From the NCBI GenBank assembly GCA_029204045.2, contig CM055066.1, positions 49,475,863 through 49,539,862 of the forward strand: 64,000 bases of DNA, written 5' to 3'. Below are positions 32,100 through 44,168 of this stretch, piece after piece; the first letter of the stretch is position 1; each line of letters starts with the position of its first letter. The notes under the pieces were generated by a model, which made no database searches, had not been told where the DNA came from, and saw only the letters and a list, made by a program, of their open reading frames with translations. The position numbers and the translations under genes were made by a program. The DNA comes from Tillandsia leiboldiana (lineage: Eukaryota > Streptophyta > Magnoliopsida > Poales > Bromeliaceae).

Positions 32100-35000
32100 C
32101 TCGCCCATAATACTAATGTTCTTCACACCAATCTTCTCTTTGCAAAATATAAATTTTTCCAATGATAGCGGTTTTGTGAAAATATCGGCCATCTGTTCTT
32201 CGGTAGAGCAGTGTATCAACCCGACTTGACCGTTAGCGATCTGTTCACGAATAAAATGATGTCGCAATTTGATGTGTTTGGTCCGGCTGTGATGAACTGG
32301 ATTTTTCGCCATTGCGATGGTCGATTGATTATCGCAATAAATTACAGTTGGATCTTTTTGCTCGTACTTCAAATCTGTTAAGATTCGCTGCATCTAGATT
32401 GCTTGACATGTAGCAGTCGTAACCGCTATATATTCGGCTTCTGAAGATGATAGAGCCGTCGACTGTTGTTTTTTGGAAGACCAATATATTGCTTCTGCAA
32501 CAAATTTGAAGATGAACCTGCTCGTGCTTCGTCGATCATCTACCGAACTTGCCCAGTCACTATCAGAACAACCAAAAAAAAAAAAATCGTTAGCATTAGT
32601 ATACCACAGCCCGTAGTCTCTTATTCTTTTCAAGTATCTCAATATCCTTTTCGACCTGATACCTTCCTTTTTTGTGGATGGTTCAACAAGCTCTCATGTA
32701 TTATTTTTCTATAGCGCTGTAATTTCTTCATTCATAGCCTTACACCAATTATCAGATTTTGCCGCTTCCTCGAAAGTTTGTGGTTCTCCATATTGTGTAT
32801 ACATACACTGCTCATATATTTCACTAAGCAATTTTACTTTTCTCGGTGTCGTTTTAGGCGAAGTTTCTGGTGAAATTCGTGGTGAAGCATGTGGTCTCGT
32901 TTCAGTACTTATAGTATTTTCACCATTATTCTTATTCTCAATAGTAGTTTCATCTCCTAACATCAGAAGTGGATTATCCTGTACTTTTGCACTCCAATCC
33001 CAACCTTTTTGTTCATCAAATATACTTCACAACTTATAATTAAGGAGTTAGTAACAGGATTATAAAATCGATAGGCTTTACTTCTTTCGCTATAGCCCAC
33101 AAAAATACACTTGCTATTATTATTATCCAATTTTTGCCTATTTTGTGATGGAATATGAACAAAAGAAACCGATCTAAAAATTTTAAAATGCTTTACCTTC
33201 GGCTTCCAACCTGTCCATACTTCATAAGGTGTAATATTATCCAGCGCCAAAGTTAGGCTTCTATTAAGAATGAGGTGTAATATTATCAAGCGCCAAAGTT
33301 AGGTTTCTATTAAGAATGTATACTGCAATAGATACCGCTTCTGCCCAGAATTTATTTGGAAGTCCTTTCGCTTTCAACATATTTTTTGCCATCTCCACTA
33401 AACTTCGATTTTTGCGCTCAGCAACGCCATTCTGCTGAGGCGTATAACTGGTCGTTAACTGCCTGCGAATACTATTTGATTCACAAAAAATTTCAAATTT
33501 ATTAGAAATAAATTCTCCCCCTTGATCTGTATGGAGAGTCATAATATAATAACCGGATTCGTTTTCGACCAAATTTTTAAATTTTCGAAAAACATCAAAA
33601 GCCTCGGATTTATTTTTAATAAAATAAATCCAAGTCATCCGACTATAGTCATCCACGAAAACCACAAAATAATAATTGCTGCTTAGCGACGGTATCTGCA
33701 TCGGCCCACAAACATCAACATGTATTAATTCTAATGATTCTTTGGCTCTCCAATTATTGTTTCTTGGAAAAGAATCTCTGTGATGCTTTCCTAACACACA
33801 ACTTTCACATACAGAACCATTATTATGCACCAAAGGCAAACCATCAACCATATTCTTTTTATGTAATAAATCAAGCCCCTTAAAATTAACTCAAGTGACC
33901 ATATCTATAGTAACATAACCAATCATCATCTAGCACTACTTTCATTGCAACATGAACAGGAAAAACTTTATTTTCTGTCATCGGAACTTCAAAAAATAAA
34001 TCCCTTTTATTTTTATCTTTATAAATAGTGCACTTAGAATATTCAAAAATAAGCGAATAACATTCTTTCAAAAATTAGCCCATATTAAAAAGATTGGAAT
34101 TCAATCCAGGAACATATAAAATATTATTTATTTTTTGAATTCCAGAAATATTTGCCTCAATTGTACCTCTTCCATGCATGTCCTGAATATAGCCATCACC
34201 AATCGTCACTCGGCCTTTAACAGATTTATCTAAATTAATAAAGTTCTCTTCTTTTCCTGTCATGTGACTGCTACAACCACTATCGACATACCAAATACTG
34301 TTAGCAGCCTTTTTTAATGAACGACATGCAAAAAGTACATTATCGTTTTCATTATTTCATTGAGCAAAATTAGCGTTTTATTGTTTCAATCGATAAAACC
34401 GCTCGATATGGCCAAATTTCTTTTAATAATAGCATTGAATATTTTTACAATTATGGGGCTGATCATTACCTCTGTAGATTCTCTGATTTTGATTACCTGA
34501 TCCTTTACCGTTTCTGTTATTGTATCCACCCGATCTACCACCGCGATCTCTACCACGGCCACGACCACGACCTCTACCATGGTCTCCAGATGCTAAAGCT
34601 TGGCGATTAAAAGTATCTGCTTTATCTTTTTCATTGCCTTTCGATTCACATTGAAAGGCATGCTCAGAAAAAATTTCTATTCTATCTTTTCGTTCCTCAT
34701 GTGCTAAAAGAGAACGAAGTAGTTCGCTACAAGACAATTTAGATGAATCTTTTGCTTCTTCTATAGCAGAAACTACATCACCGTATTTTTTCGTCAAATT
34801 TCTTAAAATTTTTTCAACTACTGTTTGATCAGTAATTTGTTCACCATAGGTACGCATCAACGTAACTAATTCCATAATTCTAGAATAAAATGTATGAATA
34901 TTTTCTTTTTCTTCCTTTAATGAAGTCTCAAATTTTTTTTTTTAAGTTTGAATTTTAATTCTGAGTACCTTTTCGTTACCTTGGTATTCCTTCTGTAATA

Positions 35001-35242
35001 TATCCAATGCTTCTTTCGATCGGGTAGCGCCGGCAATATGGAAAAATATTGAGTCGTCAATAGATTGTTGAATAAAGAAAATCGCCTTCGCATCTTTTTC
35101 AGATTCTCTCCGGTTGCTTTTTTGCTTCATTTTTCAACTTGGGATCGTAGCAACGTCCGCATCTTCACGCACCAAAATCATAATTGTCCCCTTTGAATAT
35201 TGGGAATCCTTGTGCAACTCCGTTTGCACTGTTAAACGCCAT
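32094..35242 (-). pseudogene. Copia F gag-pol pseudogene
   Basis: The frame opens at an ATG at 35242 (MAFNSANGVAQGFPIFKGDNYDF), soon followed by a stop. Gag is at 34423-35130 (ILQKEYQGNEKV; Arg/Gly-rich tail; a zinc knuckle degraded from CX2CX4HX4C). A protease/pre-integrase stretch follows at 33886-34263 (LYVPGLNSNLFNMG). Integrase is at 33264-33851, with catalytic residues visible in HVDVCGP, HTDQGGEF and QQNGVAERKNR. A tandem duplication of about 46 bp near 33231-33300 repeats LTLALDNITP and shifts the frame. Integrase then continues to 32963. KAMNEEITAL (32709) jumps to RYLKRI (32642), so the RT palm including YVDD is missing. RNase H remains (DSDWASS, SSSEAEY, DNQSTI, RTKHI, MADIFTKPL), with one TAG near 32393. 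Confidence 0.9.
32100..32115 (-). other. Polypurine tract of copia F
   Basis: On the minus strand TATTATGGGCGAG directly precedes the 3' LTR. Confidence 0.6.
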
Positions 35243-35268
35243 TGGTATCTTCTTCTTTTGAAAACAGG

Positions 35269-35280
35269 GCTCCGATACCA
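35269..35280 (-). other. Primer-binding site of copia F
   Basis: TGGTATCGGAGC on the minus strand, 2 bp from the 5' LTR, matches the initiator Met-tRNA complement with one change. Confidence 0.8.
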
Positions 35281-35282
35281 CT

Positions 35283-35906
35283 TGTTACGGCGGTGGGCCT
35301 CCAACAAATATCTTCATACACTTGTTATGGTATATAGAAATCTCCACAAAAAATGGAATGAAAAAGAGAAGAGAGAAAGACAAATAATAAAAGAAACTGG
35401 TACGTTTTGATAGAAGCAAACTAAACTTGCCTTTATTGAAAAAATAACTACATGCCCACACGTCTTTCTTTGGGACTCACTAATTAATTAAGACGACTCC
35501 GATTTCATTAACTATAATAGCCCCGGCCTCTCTATTTATAGATTATTACATAAAATCCTATTTCAATTAGATATCTCATCTAATTACACTACAACAAAAT
35601 TAGACTATAGAGACACTTTTAAGTGTTTCTAAAATCTAAAAAAAGTATCACTGACAAAAATACCGACACTTATTGTAAGTGTTGCTATATGTGCCGTCGC
35701 TAGGGTGTATAGCGACATATTTTTGTAATGTGTCCCAAAAATGTGTCCCTATAATCTAATTTTGGATATAGATGGAATATAGATAGGACACTTATACAAA
35801 AGTGACACAAACATGTGTTCCTATAATATAATTTTGTTGTAGTGTTAGATTTATCTTTATCACAATTTAAACAACCAAATATATTAGATTAGCATTATCT
35901 CTAAGA
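35283..35906 (-). repeat. 5' LTR of copia F with MITE insertion
   Basis: About 363 bp of LTR plus a 258-bp CACTA MITE and a 3-bp duplication. The outer terminus has mutated from ACA to AGA. It differs from the partner LTR by several percent by eye. Confidence 0.9.
35587..35844. mobile_element. CACTA-type MITE, copy 2, in LTR
   Basis: CACTACAACAAAATTAG...TAATTTTGTTGTAGTG with TSD TTA at 35584-35586 and 35845-35847. The empty site is preserved in the other LTR near 32037. Confidence 0.95.
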
Positions 35907-35911
35907 TATTT

Positions 35912-36452
35912 GACTATGTTGTTGGGTAAAGTATTGAATAACATGCTACCTTTCTCTTCCTTTTAAAAAAAAAAAAAAAAAAAACAAAAAACGGGAACCG
36001 GAGGATTTTCTCTATGAAATAATTTGAAGTTCTTAATCAAAAGTTTGGCTTTTGTAGCTTAGAATATCATTTCAATTTTCCACCGCAACTTCAAATCTTT
36101 CTATTTACCAAACGCTCAAATAAGAATAACTGCATCAAAAAGTAGATACAGAAATAGAGCGAAACGGATGATTACACAAAGGCTATTAATAACTAGTAAG
36201 TAGCCAAATGATACATGAAGGGCCACTTGATATGTGAATGTTTTACATTGATAAAGTTGTGTGAGGAAGAGGTCTCTTGTGAACTGTATTGCTAATCCAT
36301 GAAATTCGATCAATAGTCTGAAACCCGATCCAAATTCAAAGTATATATTCTAAAAACCTATGATTTAATACCTTGTTGGGTAGAGATTCAAAATCTAGCT
36401 TTGCAAATCCACCATTAAGATTCTCAAGCAATTAATATTCCCAACTAAATTT

Positions 36453-36486
<34 letters not shown>

Positions 36487-38003
36487 GCTTATAACTTTTC
36501 GTAGAGCTAATCATAAAATACATATATAGGTAAAAGGTCTCTTGAGAATTTGAAGAGCCAAGTTTAGATAAAGGCCAAGAAAAGGTGCAAATAGGCTCAA
36601 CCTTTGAATAATTCTTGGGTTAGAGAAAATCGTATCATTCGATCACGATTAATTTCTCGGAGCAACTGATTTTGTAGCTCTTTAAGATCAAATCTATCTC
36701 TTATATATATCTCTAGTTGTTTCCAACATAATATCACTAGAAAATGATCCATTAGTGTTGTGAGTGTTTATCACTAAAATTTTGTGGAGTATCTTATATC
36801 TTCATATTTGTTCCACTTGCACCTTTATCTAGCTATAGGAATGTCAACTTTATCACATAGAATAAAAGTAGACACAGATGTATCTGATGAGAGAGAGAGC
36901 GCATCGACGAGAGAGAGAGCGCATCGACGTATCGCGGCATCGTAAGCTAGATGTATCTGATGAGGTGAAGATGATGATGTGGGTGCACAAATGAGGATAT
37001 ATATGTAGAGCACTTATCTTTCTTTTTATGTTCCTCTTTGCTTTTGAGAGATTCCAAACATAAGGATAAGAGTGAAGGAAAGAGTTGGAGGGAGGGAAAG
37101 AAGGCCAATTTGAACTCATAGTCTAATCCAATATATTGTTCCTCAAAATTTTATTTTATTTTTTTTTTCGGCAGCTTGGTGGAATCAAACACTACCTTTG
37201 TTCCACCCCGATGATGATTTGATCGACACCGACATGATTCCGTGTGTTTGTGTTATGTGTCGTTGCAGTACAACTTCGTCATGTTAGTATCATTTCACAA
37301 CGGATAATGCTTTTTCATTCGTTCGCAATGATGATAAAAATGCGGGCTTCTTTTGAGAGATCATCGATTCGTTCGCAACGATGATAAATATGTGGGCTTC
37401 TTTTTTATGAGATCATCGATGCGTATCAATCGATAACACATCGCTGCAATAAGATGGAGGGCATTGTTCTCAAGGTTAGAATAGATTTGGTTGCCTAATA
37501 TACAAAACTTGTGTCACAAAAAAGCAAATGCAAGTGGAAATTTTATGTGAGAGAAACAAGTGACTTAACTAGTCAAAACCCACACTTTGTTTAGGGGAAG
37601 CACTCTTGCTTGAGATGAATTTTCTTTTTGCGTGCAATGTGTCCTCCAAAGTTAGTAGCAATAATTTGCTCAAAGAAAAATTACTTATTACTAGAAGTAA
37701 TTGTAAATTGATTAAAATACTTTTATGAACAGAGTTAGGGCACAAGTTAGGTATTTGATAATAAAAAAAGCTACAAATTCTAATTTGATGGGAAGGCCAA
37801 ATAAATCTGAATTTCTAATTTTAGCTTCAATGAGAAGTTGTTATAAAAAATTTGTAAGGCTAAAGATCTATTTCTTTTTCTCCTTTTAGAAAATAAATAG
37901 AACTAATTAACAGGATTCTAATTTTAAAGTAAGAAATATATAGCTAACACAATATTTGTAAAGCCTTTTTACCTATAAAACTTTTGCAAACTCATAATTC
38001 TTT
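35912..38003. other. AT-rich intergenic DNA, no gene seen
   Basis: About 2.1 kb. Contains a poly-A run near 35966, (TA)n at 36458-36482, a 22-bp GA-rich duplication (GAGAGAGAGCGCATCGACG) near 36890-36930, and a tandem pair of about 50 bp at 37317-37410 (ATTCGTTCGCAANGATGATAA). No coding region is supported. Confidence 0.55.
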
Positions 38004-38261
38004 GACTACAGCAAAATTAGGTTATAGTGATATATTTTTGTGACACTTTTGTATAAATATTCTATCTATATTTCATCTATATCCAAAATTAAATTATAGA
38101 GACATATTTTTGGGACACATTACAATAATATGCCGTTATATATTCTAGCGACTGCACATATAGCGACACTAATAATAAGTGTCGGCATTTTTGCTAGTGA
38201 CATTTTTTTCAGATTTTGGAAACACTCAAAAGTATCGCTATAGCATAATTTTGTTATAGTG
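38004..38261. mobile_element. CACTA-type MITE, copy 3
   Basis: Degenerate start GACTACAGCAAAATTAGG and end AATTTTGTTATAGTG. The interior matches copy 1. Confidence 0.8.
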
Positions 38262-38346
38262 TTTTTTCTATTTTATTTATTTATTTTTTAAAAAACAACC
38301 CTTAACTAGTGTTATTAATAAATTTTCTAATGTGTTGCATACCTTA

Positions 38347-38594
38347 CACTACAACAAAATTAGATTATAGGGATACATTTTTGTGGCATTTTTATATAAG
38401 TGATCTATCTATATTCTATTTATATCCAAAATTAAATTATAGGAATATATTTTTGGGACACATTATAATAATATCGATATACACCTGCACATATAGCGAC
38501 ACTAATAATAAGTATCAGTATTTTGATCAGCGGTATTTTTTTTAGATTTTAGAAATATTTAAAGGTGTCACTATAACATAATTTGATTATAGTG
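38347..38594. mobile_element. CACTA-type MITE, copy 4
   Basis: CACTACAACAAAATTAGA...ATTTGATTATAGTG with TSD TTA on both sides (38344-38346 and 38595-38597). Confidence 0.9.
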
Positions 38595-38762
38595 TTAGTT
38601 AGTAATTTATACATGATTAATTATAATCAGAATCCAGCATGCTGACTCTTGTGCACATCAAATAAGAGCTAGGATTCATACCTTATCAAAATATTAGAAC
38701 CTTTTTGGTATCAACATTTTCAAGTTGAGTCTCCATCCAAATATTCTATATTCCATGCATGG

Positions 38763-38822
<60 letters not shown>
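38763..38822. repeat. (CT)n microsatellite upstream of glutaredoxin
   Basis: About 29 CT units, 200-260 bp upstream of the TATA box. Confidence 0.95.
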
Positions 38823-38827
<5 letters not shown>

Positions 38828-39020
38828 TACCCCCAAGAAGTGACAAGGGACTTCAATATTATCCAATTGTTCCTTTACAACTGCTCTTTATTTAATGGCT
38901 GTTGCAAAGCATAGATACCCTATGGTACTATTTTGTTCATACTTTTAAAGATTTTCTTATTGTATTCACCATTTTGTCCCTACTCAATTAAGATAATTTC
39001 ATGTCTACCCTTTTGTTCCC

Positions 39021-39028
39021 TATATAAG
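39021..39028 (+). promoter_or_regulatory. TATA box of glutaredoxin gene
   Basis: TATATAAG lies about 140 bp before the ATG, with a C-rich leader start near 39035-39043. Confidence 0.65.
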
Positions 39029-39168
39029 CAATTCAACCCCCGGCCTTCATTCCAAACCCACCACTTCCAAAGTGTTCCTTTTCCACAGCTCCTAAAGAGG
39101 TAGCTCTTCCCTTGCTAGCTGTTTTTCGCGACGCTTTTAAGTGTTTTAAGCGCAAACCAACGATCGCC

Positions 39169-39480
39169 ATGGATCGCGTTACCAAGTTGGCCTCACAACG
39201 GGCGGTCGTGATCTTCAGCATGAGCTCGTGTTGCATGTGCCACACCGCCACAAGGCTCTTCTGCGAGCTAGGTGTTAACCCAACTGTGTATGAACTTGAC
39301 GAGGATTCGAAGGGAAAGGAGATGGAGAAGGCGCTCGTCAAACTTATGGGTCGGACCCCGCCAGTGCCCGCCGTGTTCATCGGGGGCAAGCTAATTGGAT
39401 CCACCGACAAGATCATGTCCCTTCATCTTAGCGGTAATTTAGTTCCGCTGCTGCGAAGCGCTGGCGCCATTTGGCTGTAG
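39169..39480 (+). CDS. CC-type (ROXY-like) glutaredoxin
   Basis: An intronless 103-residue protein starts MDRVTKLASQ. It carries the plant-specific active site CCMC at residues 21-24. The thioredoxin-fold cis-proline segment RTPPVPAVFIGGKLIG (62-77) binds glutathione in this family. The C-terminus LVPLL...GAIWL recalls the LxxLL and ALWL motifs through which ROXY proteins contact TGA bZIP factors. CC-type glutaredoxins are land-plant regulators of TGA-dependent transcription in development, defence and nitrate signalling. The size is normal for the class. The ATG at 39169 is chosen because it has a good context (GCCATGG) and its product begins as family members do; an in-frame upstream extension to 39112 has no ATG. 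The gene is intact and flanked by CACTA MITEs. Its specific role cannot be told. Confidence 0.92.
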   Translation: MDRVTKLASQRAVVIFSMSSCCMCHTATRLFCELGVNPTVYELDEDSKGKEMEKALVKLMGRTPPVPAVFIGGKLIGSTDKIMSLHLSGNLVPLLRSAGAIWL

Positions 39481-39584
39481 AAGAAAAATAACTCGTTCCG
39501 ATATCATGTATGAAATAAGTACTCACGTATTAAGCACTTATAGTGTTAACACGTACTGTATAGAGAGGTTATTTCTCTCTTGTT

Positions 39585-39590
39585 AATAAA
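39585..39590 (+). terminator. Poly(A) signal of glutaredoxin gene
   Basis: AATAAA lies about 105 bp after the stop codon. Confidence 0.5.
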
Positions 39591-39742
39591 CTATAGAGAA
39601 AACTACTAGCAGTTGACCTTTTGGTACAAATAAATTGTACTCTACTCAAAGTATGGTGTACATGTCTCCTTTTTCACAATCATATCAATGCAACTGATCC
39701 TTTCTCTCATCATCAATGTGTATTACTTAGTTTAAAATTAAG

Positions 39743-40170
39743 GTTAATTGCATACGGCTCCCTGCAAACATATCGAATAGCAGATATATCCCTATAAAGT
39801 TTAACTTTTCATATTTATTCCTTCAAAAGTCCAACGTTATTCATAAATATCTCTACCATCTATCTATATTAGAAAAATCTAGTTAACCATAGATTAAATA
39901 CTTAATCTTAGTTAGTTAGTGAGGTAAATTTATCTTTTTACCCTTCCAGATATTTCTATATTATTTTTTGAAGGAACATTTTTGAAAGGGCAAAACTGTC
40001 ATTTCACATATAATCTGTTAAAAAATAAACAGTGAACTAACGATAATAAACCGGAGGGATATATATGAATAACGTTGGATTTTTGAAGGAATAAATATAA
40101 AAAGTTGAACTTTGTAGGAATATATCTACTATTCGATATGTTTGCCGAGAACCGCATGTAATTAACCCTT
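39743..40170. mobile_element. MITE with GGTTAATTGCATACGG ends
   Basis: The left end AGGTTAATTGCATACGG is mirrored by CCGCATGTAATTAACCCT. Inner blocks (CGAATAGCAGATATAT/ATATATCTACTATTCG, AAAGTCCAACGTTATTCATA/TATGAATAACGTTGGA) extend the inverted repeat. An ORF on - is a product of the repeat. Confidence 0.85.
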
Positions 40171-40481
40171 AAAATTAATGTAAGTGAGAAAATTTTGTCT
40201 TTGATATATGCATTGATCATGTGATGTCATCAACTTCACTTCCATGATCACGTTTACGCCTGCTTAAGTTTTCAGAGAAAACACTTATTTCGTTTAATAC
40301 GAAAAATTGTATATTTTTCTCGAATTTGATACTGATACGATAAGAATACGAAGAACTCAAATATTCAAAATTTTGGTTGCATGAAAGAACCAAAATGCCT
40401 AGAAGCTATGTACGAACTTGAAATATACTGAAGAACTCTCGAGATTAAGGCATGTTTGGATGTCGAAATAAGTACCAGTAA

Positions 40482-40740
40482 CACTACAATAAAATTATGA
40501 TATAGCGACACTTTTAAATATTTCTAAACACTAAAAAAACTTGCTGCTGAAAAAAATACCGACACTTGTTATTAGTGTCGCTATATGTGCCGTCGATAGG
40601 GTGTATAGCGACACATTATTATAATATGTCCTAAAAATATGTCCCTATAACCTAATTTTGGATATAGATGGACTATACATAAAACACTTGTAAAAAAGTG
40701 TCACAAACATGTGTCCCTATAACTTAATTTTGTTGTAGTG
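40482..40740. mobile_element. CACTA-type MITE, copy 5
   Basis: CACTACAATAAAATTATG...AATTTTGTTGTAGTG with TSD TAA (40479-40481 and 40741-40743). Confidence 0.9.
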
Positions 40741-41160
40741 TAATTTAAGCACGATTAAATTTTCATATACTATTTTGTCTTAATATTTGGGTTGAGATTT
40801 CTTTCCATTTACATTTTTATTCTATTATCTTTTTAACTTTTTTACACCAATATTTTTCTTGTTTTCTCATTCAGTTTTGATCTAATTTTTGCTTCTTTTT
40901 TTTTTTTTTTTTTTTTTTTTTTTGTTTTCCTGATGAAATTCTTAAGTCCTATGTGAGCTTAATTTTTTTAGTGAAATTTGCTAAACTAATTAAAGTTAAT
41001 AAATAAACAATTTATAAATTTTCAAAAAATTATTTATTAAAATTTCAATGAAAATTATATTTTGTATAATATTAAATAATTTTTTTGTTATTCAAATAAT
41101 GACATTTAAAAATTATTTAAAAACTAGATTTTTATTTTAAATTTTGATGAAACGTTAATT
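40741..41160. other. AT-rich spacer, no gene seen
   Basis: Includes a poly-T run near 40896-40923. No gene is seen. Confidence 0.6.
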
Positions 41161-41404
41161 CACTACAACAAAATTATGTTATAGCGGCAGTTTTATGTAT
41201 TTCTAAAATTTTAAAAAATATCGCTATTAAAAATAGCGACACTTATTATTAGTGTTGCTATATGTGCAGTCGTTAAGGTGTATAACGACATATTATTATA
41301 ATGTGTCCCTATAATTTAATTTTGGATATAAATAGAATATAAATAGGACACTTGCACAAAAATATCACAAAAATATATTTTTATAATCTAATTTTGTTAT
41401 AGTA
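41161..41404. mobile_element. CACTA-type MITE, copy 6
   Basis: CACTACAACAAAATTATG at the left and a degenerate AATTTTGTTATAGTA at the right. The interior is in the same orientation as copies 2 and 5. Confidence 0.85.
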
Positions 41405-41597
41405 TAATTCTGTATCGTTTGATATACTAGCAGAAAGTTTTGGCCAGTAATGATTGTCATTAAAGAAAATAAAAAAGAAAATAGAAAAAGAAAAACTTTT
41501 TTTTATCAAGTTTTTATTTTTTTGCAACCACACAAACTCGTTGGATTTAAGGATTGTAAACAAGGAAAATGCTACTTGTAATCTACCTGCAGCATTA

Positions 41598-42090
41598 TGT
41601 CAACGGTTTGGATTTGGGACGGATTTTTAAAAATTCGAATTCGAATCCGAACCTAACTATCAAATCCGAATTCGAATTCAAATCCGACGGATTTTAAAAA
41701 TCCATATCCAAATCCGAATCCGACCAAAAATTTAAAATCCGAACCCGAATCCGAACTAGAAAATTCAAACCCGAAACAATTATTTTTTATTTTCTATTAC
41801 AATATTTCAAAATATATTATATTAAATTTAAATTTTTAAAATATAAATTTAAATATAATATTAAATATTTATATACACATATATTATATAATATAAAATT
41901 AATTCGGGTTCGGATCGGGTTCGGATTCGGATCGGGTACAATCAAAATCCATATTCAAATTTAAATTCGTCGGATTTTTATTTTTTATATCCATATTCGA
42001 ATCTATATCCGTTTAACATTGGATAAATTCATTCTGTTCGGATTCGGATTTGGATAGAATTTTGGGTATCCGTACCCATTGACATCCCTA
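41598..42090. mobile_element. TIR element, ATGTCAACGG family
   Basis: Starts ATGTCAACGGTTTGG and ends CCCATTGACATCCCT, with CGAATCCGAAC-rich arms. Same family as 11083 and 11787. A poly-A run follows (42115-42147). Confidence 0.75.
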
Positions 42091-42115
42091 GTTCACATAG
42101 AAATTTCATTTCAAA

Positions 42116-42146
<31 letters not shown>

Positions 42147-42513
42147 TGATACCTACGGAGACCTAACTTTTTAAGCAAAACAACTTATTACTTTTTTAAA
42201 AATAAAAATTGTGCGCTGATCATGTATTGGCCTGTATTTGAATTATATATAAAATTATATAAAATAATCGTTGTACTTCAAAAGTTTAAGCTCCTAAAAA
42301 ATAATATATATTTTTAATATTTCAATACTCTTCCCCCGTTTTGGATTAGATATATATATATATATATATTTTTAAATTCAAAACATAAACTTGAATTAAA
42401 TAAAAAAAAATTAATTATATTAGGAGTCTCGTCTGAATTCAGGACCTCTTACTTTGATACCATGCAAAATTATATGAAACATGATCGCTGTACTCTAAAA
42501 ACTTAAACTATTA
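42091..42513. other. AT-rich spacer, no gene seen
   Basis: Poly-A run and (TA)n at 42351-42370. The text GATACCATGCAAAATTATATG near 42457 recurs in altered form near 44315, so 42220-42510 and 44185-44400 are related repeats. Confidence 0.5.
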
Positions 42514-43360
42514 GATCCCATTTGGCAACGGATATAAGGGGAATCGCTTTCTTTCTTCTTCTTCTTCTTCTTCTTCTTTCTTTTTTTTTAAAAAAATTTT
42601 AAGATATTTAAATTTATAAAATTTAAAATTTAATTTTTTTTATTTCATAAATTTTAAAATTTTTAACTTTATTTTTTAATAAATCTAAAAATTTAAATTT
42701 AGATTTATAAATTTTTAAAATTTTATAGATTTTTAACTTTAGAGAATTTTTAAATTTTATAGTTTTTTAAATTTTAAATTTTATAGTTTTAAAATTTTTA
42801 AATTTTATAGTTTTAAAATTTTTAACTTTAATTTTTAATAAATTTTAAAATTTATATAATTTTAAAATTTATTAATTTTAAAATTTTAAAATTTATACAA
42901 ATTTTTAAATTTTTAATTTTAATTTTTAATAAATTTATACTAAATTTTTAAAATTTTAAAATTTAAACCAATTTTTATATACAAAATTTTTAATTTTTAA
43001 AAATTTATAATGTTTCAAAATTTTTAAATTTTTTAATAATTTTTTTACATCAAGTAAAATATAAATTTTAATAAATTTTTTTAATAAATATTTTAAATTA
43101 AATATTTAAAATCATACAAATAAAATTTTTATTTAGTTTAAAAAGCTATTATGATTGAGGGCAATTTCATCATTTCATACAACTACTACTCTCTATTTCT
43201 CTTATTCCCATTATCACACCAAACACAAATTCTCTTATACGGGTACTAATCTAATACCCAATCAAATACATTTTTACAATAGTTATAGCTAGTTTCCGCA
43301 TTTATACTTATTCCTGGAACAACTAGTTCTTTCTTATCCCACAACCAAATGAAAGCTACG
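42514..43360. mobile_element. AT-rich inverted-repeat element 1
   Basis: Begins near CCCATTTGGCAACGG and ends near AACCAAATGAAAGC. The interior (42590-43130) is almost pure A/T with TTTTAAAATTT repeats. Edges are approximate. Confidence 0.45.
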
Positions 43361-43365
43361 ACTGC

Positions 43366-44168
43366 ATTTGGTTCGGGTATAAAAAAATTTTGGTTATACT
43401 GGGGATAGGTATAAGTTATGGTATTAGCAGAAACTAACGTAAATTTCTGTTTGATTGGGTTTAAGAGTTATACCGGGTATAAAGAAAATTGTGTTTGGTA
43501 AATTATATAGGAATAAGAAAAATAGAGATGATTAAAATTTTAATTTAACATAAAAAATTTACTGATATGATTTTAAATATATAATTTAAAATATTTATTA
43601 TAAAATTTATTAAAATTTATATTTTACTTATATAAAAAATAAATTATTAAAAAAAATTGGTTTTTGAAAATTTATAATTTTTTAAAAATTCAAAAAATTG
43701 TATATAAAAATATGTATAAATTTAAAAATTTTAAACATTTGATATAAATTTGTATAGATTAATAAATTATAAAAAAATAAAAAATATAAATTTTTAAATT
43801 TATTAAAAAATAAAATTTTTAATTTTTAAAATTTATTAAAAAATAAAATTAAAATTTTTTAAAATTTTAAAATAAAAAAATTAAATTTTAAATTTTATAA
43901 ATTTAAATATCTTATAATTTAAAATTTTTTAATTAAAAAAAAAAAATAGAACAACCCGGTGGAACAGGTTGTTCCACCTTTTGGAGGGAATAGCTTGTTC
44001 CCCCCTATACCTGGTTATCCTGGGATAACCTGGTATGGGAGGGAACAGCCAGGATAACCCGGTATGGGGGGGAACAAGCTATTTCCCCCACCCATTTTCT
44101 TGTTTAGGAATAGGGGGGGGGGGATAACTCCTTATCCCCATCTTGTTCCAGCTGCCAAATGCAGCCTA
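43366..44168. mobile_element. AT-rich inverted-repeat element 2
   Basis: Begins CTGCATTTGGTTCGGG and ends GCTGCCAAATGCAG, an inverted pair. The right part (43950-44150) holds alternating GGTTATCC, GGGAACA and TTGTTCC palindromic blocks and a poly-G run. The left interior mirrors the A/T arm of element 1. Confidence 0.55.

Larger units (their letters stand above)
31736..35906 (-). mobile_element. Copia element F, complete ends, RT-deleted
   Basis: Bounded by LTRs 31736-32099 and 35283-35906 and by a perfect target duplication TATTT (31731-31735 and 35907-35911). A primer-binding site and polypurine tract are present. The internal region is only 3.2 kb because most of the reverse transcriptase is deleted. 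The element is non-autonomous and broken. Its 5' LTR carries a later CACTA MITE insertion. Confidence 0.9.

Noticed and set aside
39112..39168. N-terminal extension of glutaredoxin upstream of 39169
   Set aside because: No ATG in the extension; the ATG at 39169 has good context and gives the normal family length.
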